NCBI RefSeq assembly: GCF_003815655.1
Contig: NZ_CP033917.1
Coordinates: 2,356,001-2,420,000 of the forward strand
From: Chryseobacterium sp. G0201
GTDB taxonomy: Bacteria > Bacteroidota > Bacteroidia > Flavobacteriales > Weeksellaceae
DNA: 64,000 nucleotides
Direction of reading: 5' to 3'
Shown here: in pieces, positions 17,369 to 25,497 of the stretch
Numbering within the stretch: position 1 is the stretch's first letter
Layout of the letters: each line of letters opens with the position of its first letter
Program-made: the position numbers and the translations under genes
Notes under the pieces: model-generated
What the model was told of the DNA's origin: nothing
The model's database searches: none
Seen by the model: the letters and a program-made list of their open reading frames with translations, nothing else

Positions 17369-18084
17369 AAGAATTTTGGGCAGAACTTCCACGTGCTGAT
17401 GAAGATTTTCTGGGCTCAATTCGTGACTGGAAAAATGTTCAGATCGCTTTGGAAGAAGATGTAATCTGGTTGAAAAAATTTACCGAAGAACAGTCTGTTT
17501 CTGCGGAAATTCAGCAATTGCCTAACTTTTTATTGTATGAATTAAGAGGCGGACTTCTGTTCCGAAAAGATGCTTTGGTTCCCACTAAGAAAGTGAGAAC
17601 AGCTTTGCTGTGGTCGCCAATTGATAAAGCTTTGCGTTTGACTTTTCCACCATCAAATCATAATTTTTTTGGAATTGATGAAAAAGTACTGGTTAGATTA
17701 AAAACAAGCGAAGAAGAGCAACCCGCAATTGCTTTATTAAGCTCAATATCAGAAATAAAAAAAGTGATTGTTGCTTTTCCAAAATTCAAATTAAACAAAA
17801 TTGAATGGATCGTGATGGAAAATAAGGCTTTATTTCTCGGAACTCCGTTATTAAGTTTTCCGGGGAAAACATATTGGACGAAAGACGGACATCTTTTGCC
17901 GACAGGTTTTGATTTTGAATTTAAAAATTTGAGTTCATTACTTCAAAAAAAGTATAATGAAAGTTTAGATCAATGGCTTGTGTGGAATGAAGACGGAACT
18001 TATATTTCAATTAATAAAAAGGATTTCCGAAAATTGTCTGTAAGCTCGTTTCGTCTCACTGAAAAAGCACAAGAATGGATGTAA
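17341..18084 (+). CDS. Ternary-system partner protein (bpX-type), 247 residues
   Basis: The product has no recognised catalytic motif. It is rich in beta strands with repeated Trp/Phe (TALLWSPIDKALRLTFPPSN, NKIEWIVMENKALFLGTPLL). It overlaps moxR by 28 bases and the vWA gene by 10 bases, so the three are translated as a block. In MoxR-vWA-beta-propeller systems such small proteins are thought to link ATPase and vWA parts. This role is inferred from gene order, not from residues. Confidence 0.55.
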   Translation: MAEDSSNRIKEFWAELPRADEDFLGSIRDWKNVQIALEEDVIWLKKFTEEQSVSAEIQQLPNFLLYELRGGLLFRKDALVPTKKVRTALLWSPIDKALRLTFPPSNHNFFGIDEKVLVRLKTSEEEQPAIALLSSISEIKKVIVAFPKFKLNKIEWIVMENKALFLGTPLLSFPGKTYWTKDGHLLPTGFDFEFKNLSSLLQKKYNESLDQWLVWNEDGTYISINKKDFRKLSVSSFRLTEKAQEWM

Positions 18085-20468
18085 AAGAATATTTTCAGTC
18101 ATATGAGCATTATTTCTGGGAGTGGACAACTGATGAAGATATTCATGATGACACCGGATATAATGAAAACAATCTTATTTCGATTCCGAATGTAGGTACA
18201 ATCGCTTATAGACCTTATATTATAGAAGTTTTAAAAGAATTACAGTCTCAGGGATTTCCTCCTTTTGGAGCTATACTTTTAGCTTTATATGCAACTCAAG
18301 ATGGATATTTAAATTTGGATGGAGTTTTTTATTATTTAAAAAAGATCCAATCAGAAAGTCGTGAAGAACTTAGATTAGATATTGATTTGGGCTTAAAATT
18401 TCTTGAGAATTTAAGGAATTTAGATATGATTTATAAGAAAGGACAAAATAGGATTATTCTTTTACAAACTATTTTTAAACATTCTCCTAAATCAGTTTCA
18501 TCTGTTAGTTCAGAGCTCATGTTGAAGGTTTTTGCAAAAAGACCTTATAGTATTTCTGAATGTGCAAAGAAGAAAGAGTTGACAGAACCCGTTAAGATAA
18601 AAGATATTCGCACTTTAGCAATATTAAACGGGAAATTTCCCACAGCGCAGTCTATTATCGATGCAATGAAAAGCATGGTAGATCTTCCCGAATTAGAAGA
18701 TGAAGTTATACAAGAAGAAACCACCATTGAAACCAATAAAGACTTTATTCAGGAATTAATTGAAGATCCCAAAACGTTTCAGGTTGGTAGCTTGATAAAA
18801 AGAATTTGGAGCGGTCTTAAAATTCCGATGCGCCATCTTTCTCCCGGTGAACAACCGATCGGAGGAATTTCTGATATGACCAACAAAGGCGAATTATCAA
18901 GAATGCTTTTATCTGAATTTGCGAATGAAGATGAGGTTTTCATGAATCGGCTTGCCAATAATGAAGCCTTGTACATTCAGCGTGAAATTCCGCCTGAGGA
19001 AAATATTTTTGAAAGAATAATTTTAATTGATACTTCTCTTAAAAATTGGGGAACACCAAAGGTTTTGGCCTTTGCTTCAGCCATCGCTGTGATCAAACAT
19101 CCGAAAGCGCATTCTGAATGTAAAGTTTTTGCTTTAGGGCAGACAAATGTGGCGATTTCTTTAGATAAAGTGGAAGAAGTGGTTGATAATTTAAATCAGG
19201 TAAGTCCGGTTTTAGAAGTTTCATCAGCTTTGGATAGATTTTTTCAGGAGGAACATAAAGAAAAAGATCTGGAAGTTTTCTTCATTACGCATCAGGAAAA
19301 TTTGTTGAACGAAAATATTCAGAGAACGATTCACGAAAATAGAGATCGGTTAAAATTTTTAGTCACTACTTCGGCTGATGGAGAATTAAATTTCTATAAA
19401 CATCACAAGGGAGCAAGAAAACATGTTCAAAAAATAGTTCTTCCTTTAAAAGAATTATGGGCAAATCCGCCACAGAGAAGAAAGAATAGAGATCATGATA
19501 CTTCGTCAAGTGGTAAAAAAACAGACTTACCATTAAATTATCCGATTTTATTTCCAACACCGACTCATAAAATTGCTCAATTTTTATATGAAGGTGAATT
19601 TTTCATTTTAAGTAATAAAAAACAGTTGTTGAAGACTTATCTTTCTGATAATTATTACAATAGAGATTATTATGATTATTACAAAACCTACCATGGAAGC
19701 GAAGTTTTGATTGAAGATATTTCTGTAAAACCGCGAGGACAGTTTGCTTTGGCGAAAAATAAGCAACAGCAGTTCATTCTCTGTCAATATCAACCGGATA
19801 AAAAGTTGATTTCTAAATTAAATGTAAATACTAAAGAATATTCAGATCTTAATGTAACGGGACAGAATATTCCTGCAGATTCAAGACTGATTTATTTTGG
19901 CAGGAGTTTTTACTTATTTCATGCAGATGTGCCTTCAATTTTCAAAATAAATATTGATGGAAATATCTCTATTGAATCTGTAAAAAACGATGCAGAAATT
20001 CAAAAAAATGATACAAAAGCATTAGCAGAAGCTTCAAGATTAAATTATAATGGAATTAAAATAGTAGGTAATTTCAGTAAAATTGGAATCAATACAAAAG
20101 GTAATTTAGTTGTTTCCGGAAATGAATTAAATAAGAATTATGAAAACTCAATAAATTTCATCAAAAACAAATTTGAGATTAAAATTCTTGCTGAACAAAA
20201 TAAAAATAAATTCACTTTTCCTGATGGAAGCGAGATGATTACAGATTCCCGAGGAATGTTGACCTTTAAAAGCAGTAACGGAAATATTCCAACATTTTAT
20301 ATACCTTCTACAGAACAGGGTTTCTTGTCGTTGTCGACCAATGTAGAATTCGGTGGATCAGAATATTATCTACCCGAAAATACGTTGTTGAAAGTGAAAA
20401 AAATGGAAGATATGTACTCTGAATATCTCGAAAAATTTATCAATCAAATTTTGGAATATGGAGCTTAG
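18075..20468 (+). CDS. vWA-like and beta-propeller protein of the MoxR ternary system
   Basis: The 797-residue product has a helical N-terminal region (1-200), a middle vWA-like domain starting at RIILIDTSLKNWGTPKVLAF (near residue 315), where DTSLK stands for the DxSxS metal site so the MIDAS is incomplete, and a C-terminal ~350 residues of repeated beta strands (for example FYLFHADVPSIFKINIDG), which fit a beta-propeller. No signal peptide is seen. It overlaps both neighbours by about 10 bases. In predicted ternary systems the vWA-propeller protein is the scaffold remodelled by MoxR. The domain names are my reading by eye. Confidence 0.65.
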   Translation: MDVKEYFQSYEHYFWEWTTDEDIHDDTGYNENNLISIPNVGTIAYRPYIIEVLKELQSQGFPPFGAILLALYATQDGYLNLDGVFYYLKKIQSESREELRLDIDLGLKFLENLRNLDMIYKKGQNRIILLQTIFKHSPKSVSSVSSELMLKVFAKRPYSISECAKKKELTEPVKIKDIRTLAILNGKFPTAQSIIDAMKSMVDLPELEDEVIQEETTIETNKDFIQELIEDPKTFQVGSLIKRIWSGLKIPMRHLSPGEQPIGGISDMTNKGELSRMLLSEFANEDEVFMNRLANNEALYIQREIPPEENIFERIILIDTSLKNWGTPKVLAFASAIAVIKHPKAHSECKVFALGQTNVAISLDKVEEVVDNLNQVSPVLEVSSALDRFFQEEHKEKDLEVFFITHQENLLNENIQRTIHENRDRLKFLVTTSADGELNFYKHHKGARKHVQKIVLPLKELWANPPQRRKNRDHDTSSSGKKTDLPLNYPILFPTPTHKIAQFLYEGEFFILSNKKQLLKTYLSDNYYNRDYYDYYKTYHGSEVLIEDISVKPRGQFALAKNKQQQFILCQYQPDKKLISKLNVNTKEYSDLNVTGQNIPADSRLIYFGRSFYLFHADVPSIFKINIDGNISIESVKNDAEIQKNDTKALAEASRLNYNGIKIVGNFSKIGINTKGNLVVSGNELNKNYENSINFIKNKFEIKILAEQNKNKFTFPDGSEMITDSRGMLTFKSSNGNIPTFYIPSTEQGFLSLSTNVEFGGSEYYLPENTLLKVKKMEDMYSEYLEKFINQILEYGA

Positions 20469-22170
20469 AATTAAACCTTTTCCGAAAAATAATTATCCTA
20501 AAAAAGGACTTTTAATAAAAGGTTCTTCACCATCGATTTGGCTCCACGAAATGGAGATTTTAGGAATTGATTTAGACCAAATTCAGTCTTTTCCGATTCC
20601 TTCTAACAAACCGAATATTTTGTATGGTTGTTTTTTAGTTTTTCAAAATAATACTCCAAACGAAATTGGAAAAAATTCTTATTTTCAATGTTTTGATAAT
20701 AAATTATTCATTCCTGAAAACACGATTTTTTATCCCAAAATAAATTCTGAAGACTGGCAAAATATAGATGCTGACTATCTCATTATGCATCCGGAATTTG
20801 GTTTGGTTAAGGTATCAGAACAAATCGATTGGATCTCATTAATTCAAGATCCTGAAAAATCAAATATTGTTGTCCGAAAACCATCAAATGGTGTAAAAAT
20901 TCCTCAGAAAATTGAGAGTTATACCGTAGAGATGGATGATGAAAAAATTCTGGAAGCTCTTGAAAAACCACAGACAGAAGAAGAATGGATGAAAAACCTG
21001 CCTTTTGACTTGAAAAAAGTGATGGCAGGAAACAAAAAAGAAGTTGAAAAATATCTAAGTTATATCGAAAAATATCCCGACAGAGCGGTAGAATTAGGTG
21101 TTCCGCTTGATGTGATGGGAACTTCAAGAGGTGACGGTTTCGGGATTTTTAAATTTCAGAATCCATGGCTCAATAAATTATTTGGCGGAAATTCTTCAAA
21201 TGACAAAAAATCTGCCTATTCTCAAAAATACCGTTGGATATTTTTTGTGTTTTTGATTGCTATTGGATTGTTCAGATTTTTCATTTTTCTAAATAAAGAA
21301 AAACCTGTAGAAAATACTCCGATGCCTTCATCAGGAAAGGTTTCGAATGTAGATGAAAATATGATGAAACCTGTGGTTGCCTATCAATCGGGAGTTACAG
21401 ATATCGATATGAAGATTGATTCAATGTATGGAAGAGAAAGACGCGAATTGATGAACGAACATTTGAATGCATCATTAAAAATTAATATGCCCAATGAAAA
21501 AAGTTATGAAGAATATTTAAAGAATGGCGGAAGACCGATTAATAAAATTCAGGATGAAATTTTCAAACTTAATGATAAAACAGATGTTTCAAAAGATTCA
21601 TTAAAGAAAGTTTACAGCAAAAAAATTGTAAAATATCTTGCTCAAAGTGAAGAAAAATACAAGAAAAAAATCACAGATTCTCTTAATAAAATAAGCTCAG
21701 GAAAACCGGCTGAACAGGGAATTGTAAAAACGATATTGAAAAAGAAACAGGTTTTGATTGAAGATTCTTTAGGTCGCCTTTATGGGACAAAAGAATACAT
21801 CGAACCACCAATTGATCCGAATAAAGCCCAAAAAGTGGAGACATTGGAAAAGGAAAAACCTTATTCAAAATATGATATTTCTTTCTCGGAGATTATCTGG
21901 TTAATAATTTTCATGACAGGAGTTGTCGGGCTGTATTCTTTTATTGTAAAAAGAAGATCTTTAAATATTGGAGGCGACAATGTCCCAAGTGGAATTAAAA
22001 TTTTTCTAATTATAGTGCTTGTCGCTTTGTTAGCATATATTTTCTACCCTTTGATCGAAATGTTCGGCTACAACTGGTTTGTCTGGCTCCTCATTATTGG
22101 TGTCGTATTGCTTCTTTACAGGCTTTTCAGTGAAGATAAAACTATTTTAAAATCAGATAAAGATGAATAG
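20458..22170 (+). CDS. Membrane-anchored ternary-system protein, 570 residues
   Basis: The N-terminal ~180 residues are a soluble beta-rich domain (GCFLVFQNNTPNEIGKNSYF, MHPEFGLVKVSEQIDWISL) of the kind found in bpX-type proteins. A membrane segment follows near 262-280 (WIFFVFLIAIGLFRFFIFL), then a charged helical stretch, and three hydrophobic segments close the protein (IIWLIIFMTGVVGLYSFIV, IKIFLIIVLVALLAYIF, WFVWLLIIGVVLLLY). It overlaps both neighbours by about 10 bases. It would tether the MoxR-vWA complex to the inner membrane. Function inferred from context. Confidence 0.55.
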   Translation: MELRIKPFPKNNYPKKGLLIKGSSPSIWLHEMEILGIDLDQIQSFPIPSNKPNILYGCFLVFQNNTPNEIGKNSYFQCFDNKLFIPENTIFYPKINSEDWQNIDADYLIMHPEFGLVKVSEQIDWISLIQDPEKSNIVVRKPSNGVKIPQKIESYTVEMDDEKILEALEKPQTEEEWMKNLPFDLKKVMAGNKKEVEKYLSYIEKYPDRAVELGVPLDVMGTSRGDGFGIFKFQNPWLNKLFGGNSSNDKKSAYSQKYRWIFFVFLIAIGLFRFFIFLNKEKPVENTPMPSSGKVSNVDENMMKPVVAYQSGVTDIDMKIDSMYGRERRELMNEHLNASLKINMPNEKSYEEYLKNGGRPINKIQDEIFKLNDKTDVSKDSLKKVYSKKIVKYLAQSEEKYKKKITDSLNKISSGKPAEQGIVKTILKKKQVLIEDSLGRLYGTKEYIEPPIDPNKAQKVETLEKEKPYSKYDISFSEIIWLIIFMTGVVGLYSFIVKRRSLNIGGDNVPSGIKIFLIIVLVALLAYIFYPLIEMFGYNWFVWLLIIGVVLLLYRLFSEDKTILKSDKDE

Positions 22171-23185
22171 GCAGAAGTTTATAGACAAGTTCATGACGGC
22201 ATTTTTTATTCTGGTGATCATCAAGGTTATCGGGATTTTAGCGCAGCTTTTTCATCAGAGTTTTTGGAGTGTTATTGGGACTTTAGTGATTTTTGCCTTC
22301 GTTGCATTTATCATTTTCATTGTCCTTATTCGTTTAGAAGACAAGGAAAAAGAAAAACAAGCATCCGGCCGTAAAGGTGGAGCTGGTGGCGGCAATTTCT
22401 ATCTTGAACCTTCACTTTTCGATAAGATTAGAAGTAAATACGAAGACTTAGCTCAAAAATATATTGACGAAAAAGATTACAAAAGAGCTGCAAAAGTGTA
22501 CATGAATCTTCTTCGTGACCATTATCGTGGCGCTCAAACATTGCAAGATGGTGGATTTTATAATGAAGCAGCTGTAATTTATCTTAAAAAATTAAAAAAT
22601 AAATCTGAAGCAGCAAACTGTTATGAAAAAGCAAAACAATACAGAAAAGCTATCGATTTGTATAAAGAACTAGAACAAAAAGAAAAAGTTGGGGATTTAT
22701 ATATTGAAATTCATGATATAAAAAATGCACATACCTACTATCAAATGGTCGTTGATGATTATGTAAACAATAATCAGATGGTAAAAGCGTCATTAATTTA
22801 TCGCAAAAAAATGGAAACACCGGAAGCTGCTCAACAGGTTTTATTAAATGGCTGGGAGGAAAATAAAGATGCTTTTAATTGCCTTAATAATTATTTTGCG
22901 AATATTTTTGATGTGAAAAAACTGGACAGCGAAATTAAAAATTTATATAAGAAAACTCCATCTGATAAAAAGAATATTTATCTGGAAGCCTTGAAGTATG
23001 AGTTTAAAAAAGATGAAAAACTTCATTCTACAACAAGAAATATAGCATACGAAATTATTGCAGAAAAGGTAAACACCCATTCAGAAATCGTAAATGAGCT
23101 GAAACATTTCAATCCAAAAGATGAAGTTATTCTAAAAGATATTTCCAGGTTTAAAACTGGGAGGAATAAAATGTTTAGGAATTAA
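22163..23185 (+). CDS. Membrane-anchored TPR-like protein ending the ternary operon
   Basis: The 340-residue protein starts with two hydrophobic segments (FMTAFFILVIIKVIGILAQL and VIGTLVIFAFVAFIIFIVLI), then a Gly-rich linker and TPR- or alpha-solenoid-like repeats from about residue 90 (YIDEKDYKRAAKVYMNLLRD, YNEAAVIYLKKLKNKSEAAN, YEKAKQYRKAIDLYKELEQ). It overlaps the previous gene by 8 bases and is the last of the block. The solenoid probably binds a partner protein at the membrane face. No enzyme motif is present. Confidence 0.65.
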   Translation: MNRQKFIDKFMTAFFILVIIKVIGILAQLFHQSFWSVIGTLVIFAFVAFIIFIVLIRLEDKEKEKQASGRKGGAGGGNFYLEPSLFDKIRSKYEDLAQKYIDEKDYKRAAKVYMNLLRDHYRGAQTLQDGGFYNEAAVIYLKKLKNKSEAANCYEKAKQYRKAIDLYKELEQKEKVGDLYIEIHDIKNAHTYYQMVVDDYVNNNQMVKASLIYRKKMETPEAAQQVLLNGWEENKDAFNCLNNYFANIFDVKKLDSEIKNLYKKTPSDKKNIYLEALKYEFKKDEKLHSTTRNIAYEIIAEKVNTHSEIVNELKHFNPKDEVILKDISRFKTGRNKMFRN

Positions 23186-23342
23186 TAATCATTAAGTAAC
23201 AAACTCCTGTCATTGCGAACCGAAGGTGAAGCAATCTATGTCAAAATAACCTGTTTTTTTATTGAGATTGCCTCGGCTCCTCTCACAATGATAAAATTAT
23301 CAACAAATTAAGAAAAAGATTTATCTTTGCGGCAACAAAATT

Positions 23343-23471
23343 ATGACAATACAAATAGCACATATCAGTTTGAATCTATGCGATCGCCCTGCAATAAAGG
23401 GATCGTTTGGATATGAATGGATGATATGGAATGAAGCGAAATGTGCTTGCTTTGGAAATTATTTACTGTAA
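23343..23471 (+). CDS. Small 42-residue protein, Trp/Cys-containing
   Basis: This short frame reads MTIQIAHISLNLCDRPAIKG and ends WNEAKCACFGNYLL. Evidence that it is expressed comes from its setting: a perfect -7 box TATCTTTG at 23322-23329 lies just before it and a strong terminator hairpin follows at 23497. It is not similar to anything I recognise. It could be a real small protein or a spurious frame in a small RNA. A second 42-codon frame of the same design lies at 23874. Confidence 0.45.
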   Translation: MTIQIAHISLNLCDRPAIKGSFGYEWMIWNEAKCACFGNYLL

Positions 23472-23496
23472 ACTCGTAAAAATTTAATCAAAATAC

Positions 23497-23532
23497 CACA
23501 AAAACGCTTCGACAATCGAGGCGTTTTTTGTG
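23497..23532 (+). terminator. Strong terminator after the first 42-codon gene
   Basis: CACAAAAACGCTTCG (23497-23511) pairs with CGAGGCGTTTTTTGTG (ending 23532), with loop ACAAT and a T run in the 3' arm. This is a textbook intrinsic terminator. Confidence 0.85.
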
Positions 23533-23781
23533 TTTTTAGGTCAGAAATTATTTAGAATGAAAAAAAATAACCATAAAAGTGAAAATTATTTAATCAACAA
23601 TGAACATTTAATACGATAAATAAGCGTGATAAGTAAACCCGATGAGAGACAGTCATTTAGGTAATTAAGATATCTGTAAAATATTACGGACAGAAATTCT
23701 CTACTCTAAATGTTGATTTTAATTATTTGATTTTCAGTTAGTTGAAATAAAAATAAATTTGCGAGTTAAAAAAAATCACAT

Positions 23782-23789
23782 TTACTTTG
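23782..23789 (+). promoter_or_regulatory. Promoter -7 element before the second 42-codon gene
   Basis: TTACTTTG followed by CAA matches the -7 elements of the four operator-controlled promoters downstream (TTACTTTGC at 28195 and 30756), but the dyad operator is absent here. The 84-base leader up to the ATG has a duplicated CATTTCAAAAACTTTTTAA. Confidence 0.5.
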
Positions 23790-23873
23790 CAACCGAAAAT
23801 TGAAAGCAACAGGTTTTCAACATTTCAAAAACTTTTTAACATTTCAAAAACTTTTTAACATAACAAGAATATA

Positions 23874-24002
23874 ATGAAACAATTACATAACATATATAAT
23901 CAGTATTCAAGACTACACGGACAAGAGCCGATGGGATGTGTTGCATGTATTCTTGATAGTGAATTTGTGGATAAAAGGTGCTTATATAAATACGTCAGTT
24001 AA
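23874..24002 (+). CDS. Small 42-residue protein with CxxC
   Basis: The frame reads MKQLHNIYNQYSRLHGQEPM, then GCVACILDSEFVDKRCLYKY and VS. It has a promoter-like TTACTTTG upstream and an intrinsic terminator 24 bases after the stop. MGCVAC resembles the MGCSYC of the small protein at 32838, and both genes lie at the borders of the RNA island. Coding is plausible because of the Cys pair and neat boundaries, but the frame is short and unproven. Confidence 0.45.
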   Translation: MKQLHNIYNQYSRLHGQEPMGCVACILDSEFVDKRCLYKYVS

Positions 24003-24025
24003 TGAACTGATACGTCAAAATATAG

Positions 24026-24054
24026 AGCGCCTCCCAAAAAGAGGCGCTTTTTTT
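24026..24054 (+). terminator. Intrinsic terminator
   Basis: AGCGCCTC (24026-24033) and GAGGCGCT (24041-24048) form the stem, loop CCAAAAA, then a T run to 24054. It closes the second small gene; the first tRNA starts three bases later. Confidence 0.85.
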
Positions 24055-24056
24055 AT

Positions 24057-24129
24057 GGTTTCTTTAGCTTATTTGGTAAAGCGTCGGTCTGTGGCACCGG
24101 AGAACAGGGTTCGATCCCCGGAGATACCC
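24057..24129 (+). tRNA. tRNA-His-like (GTG), divergent
   Basis: The cloverleaf can be drawn with acceptor GGTTTCT/AGATACC (one T-T mismatch), D-stem GCTT/AAGC, anticodon loop CTGTGGC with GTG, and T-loop TTCGATC, which has one mismatch in its stem. No CCA is encoded. The mismatches and the lack of the usual G-1:C73 layout make it a poor match to an ordinary flavobacterial tRNA-His, so it is probably a spare or variant tRNA. It opens an array of eight. Confidence 0.65.
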
Positions 24130-24221
24130 AAAATGTGAATGGTTAATAGTGAATTTTGTTTCGCAAGTGAATTAAAATTGACAAGTAAATCGAATTGACA
24201 ATTGACTATTCACACTATCAA

Positions 24222-24295
24222 AATTCTGTAGCTCAATTGGATAGAGCGTTGGTTTTCTAAACCGAAGGTTAGAGGTTCAATCCCTCTCAGAATTA
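24222..24295 (+). tRNA. tRNA-Arg (TCT)
   Basis: Acceptor AATTCTG/CAGAATT pairs perfectly, the D-stem is GCTC/GAGC, the anticodon arm is TTGGT-TTTCTAA-ACCGA with TCT, and the T-arm is AGAGG-TTCAATC-CCTCT. Length 74. It is well formed but begins with an A1-T72 pair, which is unusual. The spacers on both sides are palindromic GTGAAT...ATTCAC repeats. Confidence 0.85.
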
Positions 24296-24364
24296 CAAAA
24301 GATTCATGGATAATTTCCGATCCGACTGTCTCTCGGAAAAGAATTTTGAAATGAATCTGCAAAG

Positions 24365-24436
24365 CTGGAAAGATAACGGTGGTTGTTTACCCGTCTTGGA
24401 CGCGGGAGGTCGCAAGTTCGAATCTTGCTTTCCAGA
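24365..24436 (+). tRNA. tRNA-Pro-like (TGG)
   Basis: Acceptor CTGGAAA/TTTCCAG pairs perfectly, and the T-arm is GCAAG-TTCGAAT-CTTGC. The anticodon arm reads CCCGT-CTTGGAC-GCGGG, giving TGG with T33. The D-arm is weak (TAA/TTA around CGGTGGTTGT). Identity as Pro rests on the anticodon only; a different loop register is possible because CGTC/GACG can also pair. Confidence 0.65.
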
Positions 24437-24558
24437 CGAAGAAAGTGAATAGTGAATGGTGAATTTTGTTTCACAAGTGAATTTTAAAAATTGACAATCA
24501 AAACGAATTGACAATTCACAATTCAGACTAAGTTAATTGTTTCAAAAAGAGAAAAGGA

Positions 24559-24615
24559 AAAGTTTGTCAAGAGCAGAAGATCTTTACGCAAAAACACAAA
24601 AAATAGACAAGCTTT
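24559..24615 (+). ncRNA. Repeated hairpin RNA element E1
   Basis: AAAGTTTGTC (24559-24568) pairs with GACAAGCTTT (24606-24615) over ten positions, followed by T residues. The loop holds AAGAGCAGAAGATCTTTACG. Two more copies (E2, E3) share the stem and the GCAGAAG/TTCTT core. The element sits between tRNA genes. It could be a small structured RNA or a processing signal; it bears a weak likeness to the GTAGAA core of the Y-RNA units at 33064-33885. Confidence 0.55.
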
Positions 24616-24681
24616 TTCTTAACTCAATTGAAACAGAAAGGTGGAAATTAACTAAGTATAATATAAATTTTTAGGTAAAGT

Positions 24682-24737
24682 AAAGTTTGTCAAAGCGCAG
24701 AAGTTCTTATATCAAATAAAAAATTAAGACAGGCTTT
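24682..24737 (+). ncRNA. Repeated hairpin RNA element E2
   Basis: AAAGTTTGTC (24682-24691) pairs with GACAGGCTTT (24728-24737), with G-U pairs that keep the helix where E1 has A-U. The inner part is AAAGCGCAGAAGTTCTTATA. The compensating changes between E1 and E2 speak for a conserved RNA structure. Confidence 0.55.
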
Positions 24738-24821
24738 ATTTTTTAATTAAAATTAAATAAAAAAAGAATAATCAATACGGTGAAAATTACTCATTACCCA
24801 TTATTGATTACTCATAAAAAC

Positions 24822-24903
24822 GATGGTTCGCCGAAGTGGAAGAGTCGGGGCGGCCTGCAAAACCGTTGTGAAAACTGAGTGGGTTTGAATCCCATAACCA
24901 TCT
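24822..24903 (+). tRNA. tRNA with GCA (Cys) anticodon but long variable arm
   Basis: Acceptor GATGGTT/AACCATC and T-arm GTGGG-TTTGAAT-CCCAT are sound. The anticodon loop CTGCAAA gives GCA, yet the body (GCCGAAGTGGAAGAGTCGGGGC and a long variable arm) is of class II type and resembles the tRNA-Tyr at 25090. Normal bacterial tRNA-Cys has a short variable loop. There is a C-A mismatch at 31-39. This is an odd chimera-like tRNA; aminoacylation identity is uncertain. Confidence 0.7.
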
Positions 24904-24941
24904 CAAATAACTAAAATGAGATTAGTTCCGGAGAAAAAGTA

Positions 24942-24998
24942 AAAGTTTGTCGAGCGTAGAAGTTCTTATATCAAACTAAAAAAATAATGACAGGCTTT
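24942..24998 (+). ncRNA. Repeated hairpin RNA element E3
   Basis: AAAGTTTGTC (24942-24951) pairs with GACAGGCTTT (24989-24998), followed by GTTTTT. The inner segment GAGCGTAGAAGTTCTTATAT is the closest of the three to the Y-RNA unit core (GCCGTAGAA...CTTAC). It lies between the class II GCA tRNA and tRNA-Tyr. Confidence 0.55.
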
Positions 24999-25089
24999 GT
25001 TTTTCTTCACAAAAAAGAAGTTAGATGTTAGAGATTAGAAGTTAGAATGAAAATCATTAATCTCTTATCAATTATCATTTATAAAAAAG

Positions 25090-25173
25090 GGAAGTACGCC
25101 GAAGTTGGAGAGTCGGGGCAGACTGTAAATCTGTTGCTTCATTGCTGAGTAGGTTCGAATCCTACTACTTCCA
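25090..25173 (+). tRNA. tRNA-Tyr (GTA)
   Basis: Acceptor GGAAGTA/TACTTCC, anticodon stem CAGA/TCTG with loop CTGTAAA (GTA), a long variable arm and T-arm GTAGG-TTCGAAT-CCTAC. All parts pair well. Class II form is normal for bacterial tRNA-Tyr. No CCA is encoded (ends CCACA). Confidence 0.88.
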
Positions 25174-25178
25174 CAAAT

Positions 25179-25251
25179 ACCGCTGATAATGTAATGGCAG
25201 CATGCAGGAAATGTACTCTTGTTGTTTAGGTTCGATTCCTAGTCAGATGGT
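25179..25251 (+). tRNA. Degenerate tRNA, possibly Thr (TGT)
   Basis: It starts 6 bases after tRNA-Tyr. The T-arm TTAGG-TTCGATT-CCTAG is good. The acceptor ACCGCTG/CAGATGGT pairs only with a bulge, and the anticodon arm CAGGA-AATGTAC-TCTTG would give TGT but lacks T33. It is probably a decayed or highly altered tRNA. Confidence 0.5.
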
Positions 25252-25348
25252 CAAAGAAAGTGAAATGTGAATAGTAAATTTTGCTATGCAAGTGAAGTTA
25301 AAGATTGACTACGAAGTAAATTGACTATTGATAATTCACAAGAAAAAT

Positions 25349-25420
25349 GCTCCATTCGTCTAACGGTTAGGACGCCTGCCTTTCGAGCAGAAAACAAGGG
25401 TTCGATTTCCTTATGGAGTA
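25349..25420 (+). tRNA. tRNA-Glu (TTC), divergent
   Basis: Acceptor GCTCCAT/ATGGAGT (one G-T), D-arm GTCTAACGGTTAGGAC typical of tRNA-Glu, anticodon loop CTTTCGA with TTC, and T-arm AAGGG-TTCGATT-TCCTT. The anticodon stem has one mismatch (27-43). Identity as Glu is supported by both anticodon and D-arm. Confidence 0.8.
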
Positions 25421-25497
25421 CAAAATATGAGTAATAAGTAATGTGCAATGGGTAATTATGTTGAACGTTTTTAATATGACGAATTACTCATCAATTT

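Noticed and set aside
23938..24138. 66-codon frame over the first tRNA
   Set aside because: It overlaps the second 42-codon gene, a terminator and the His-like tRNA. Its protein is just the translated tRNA.
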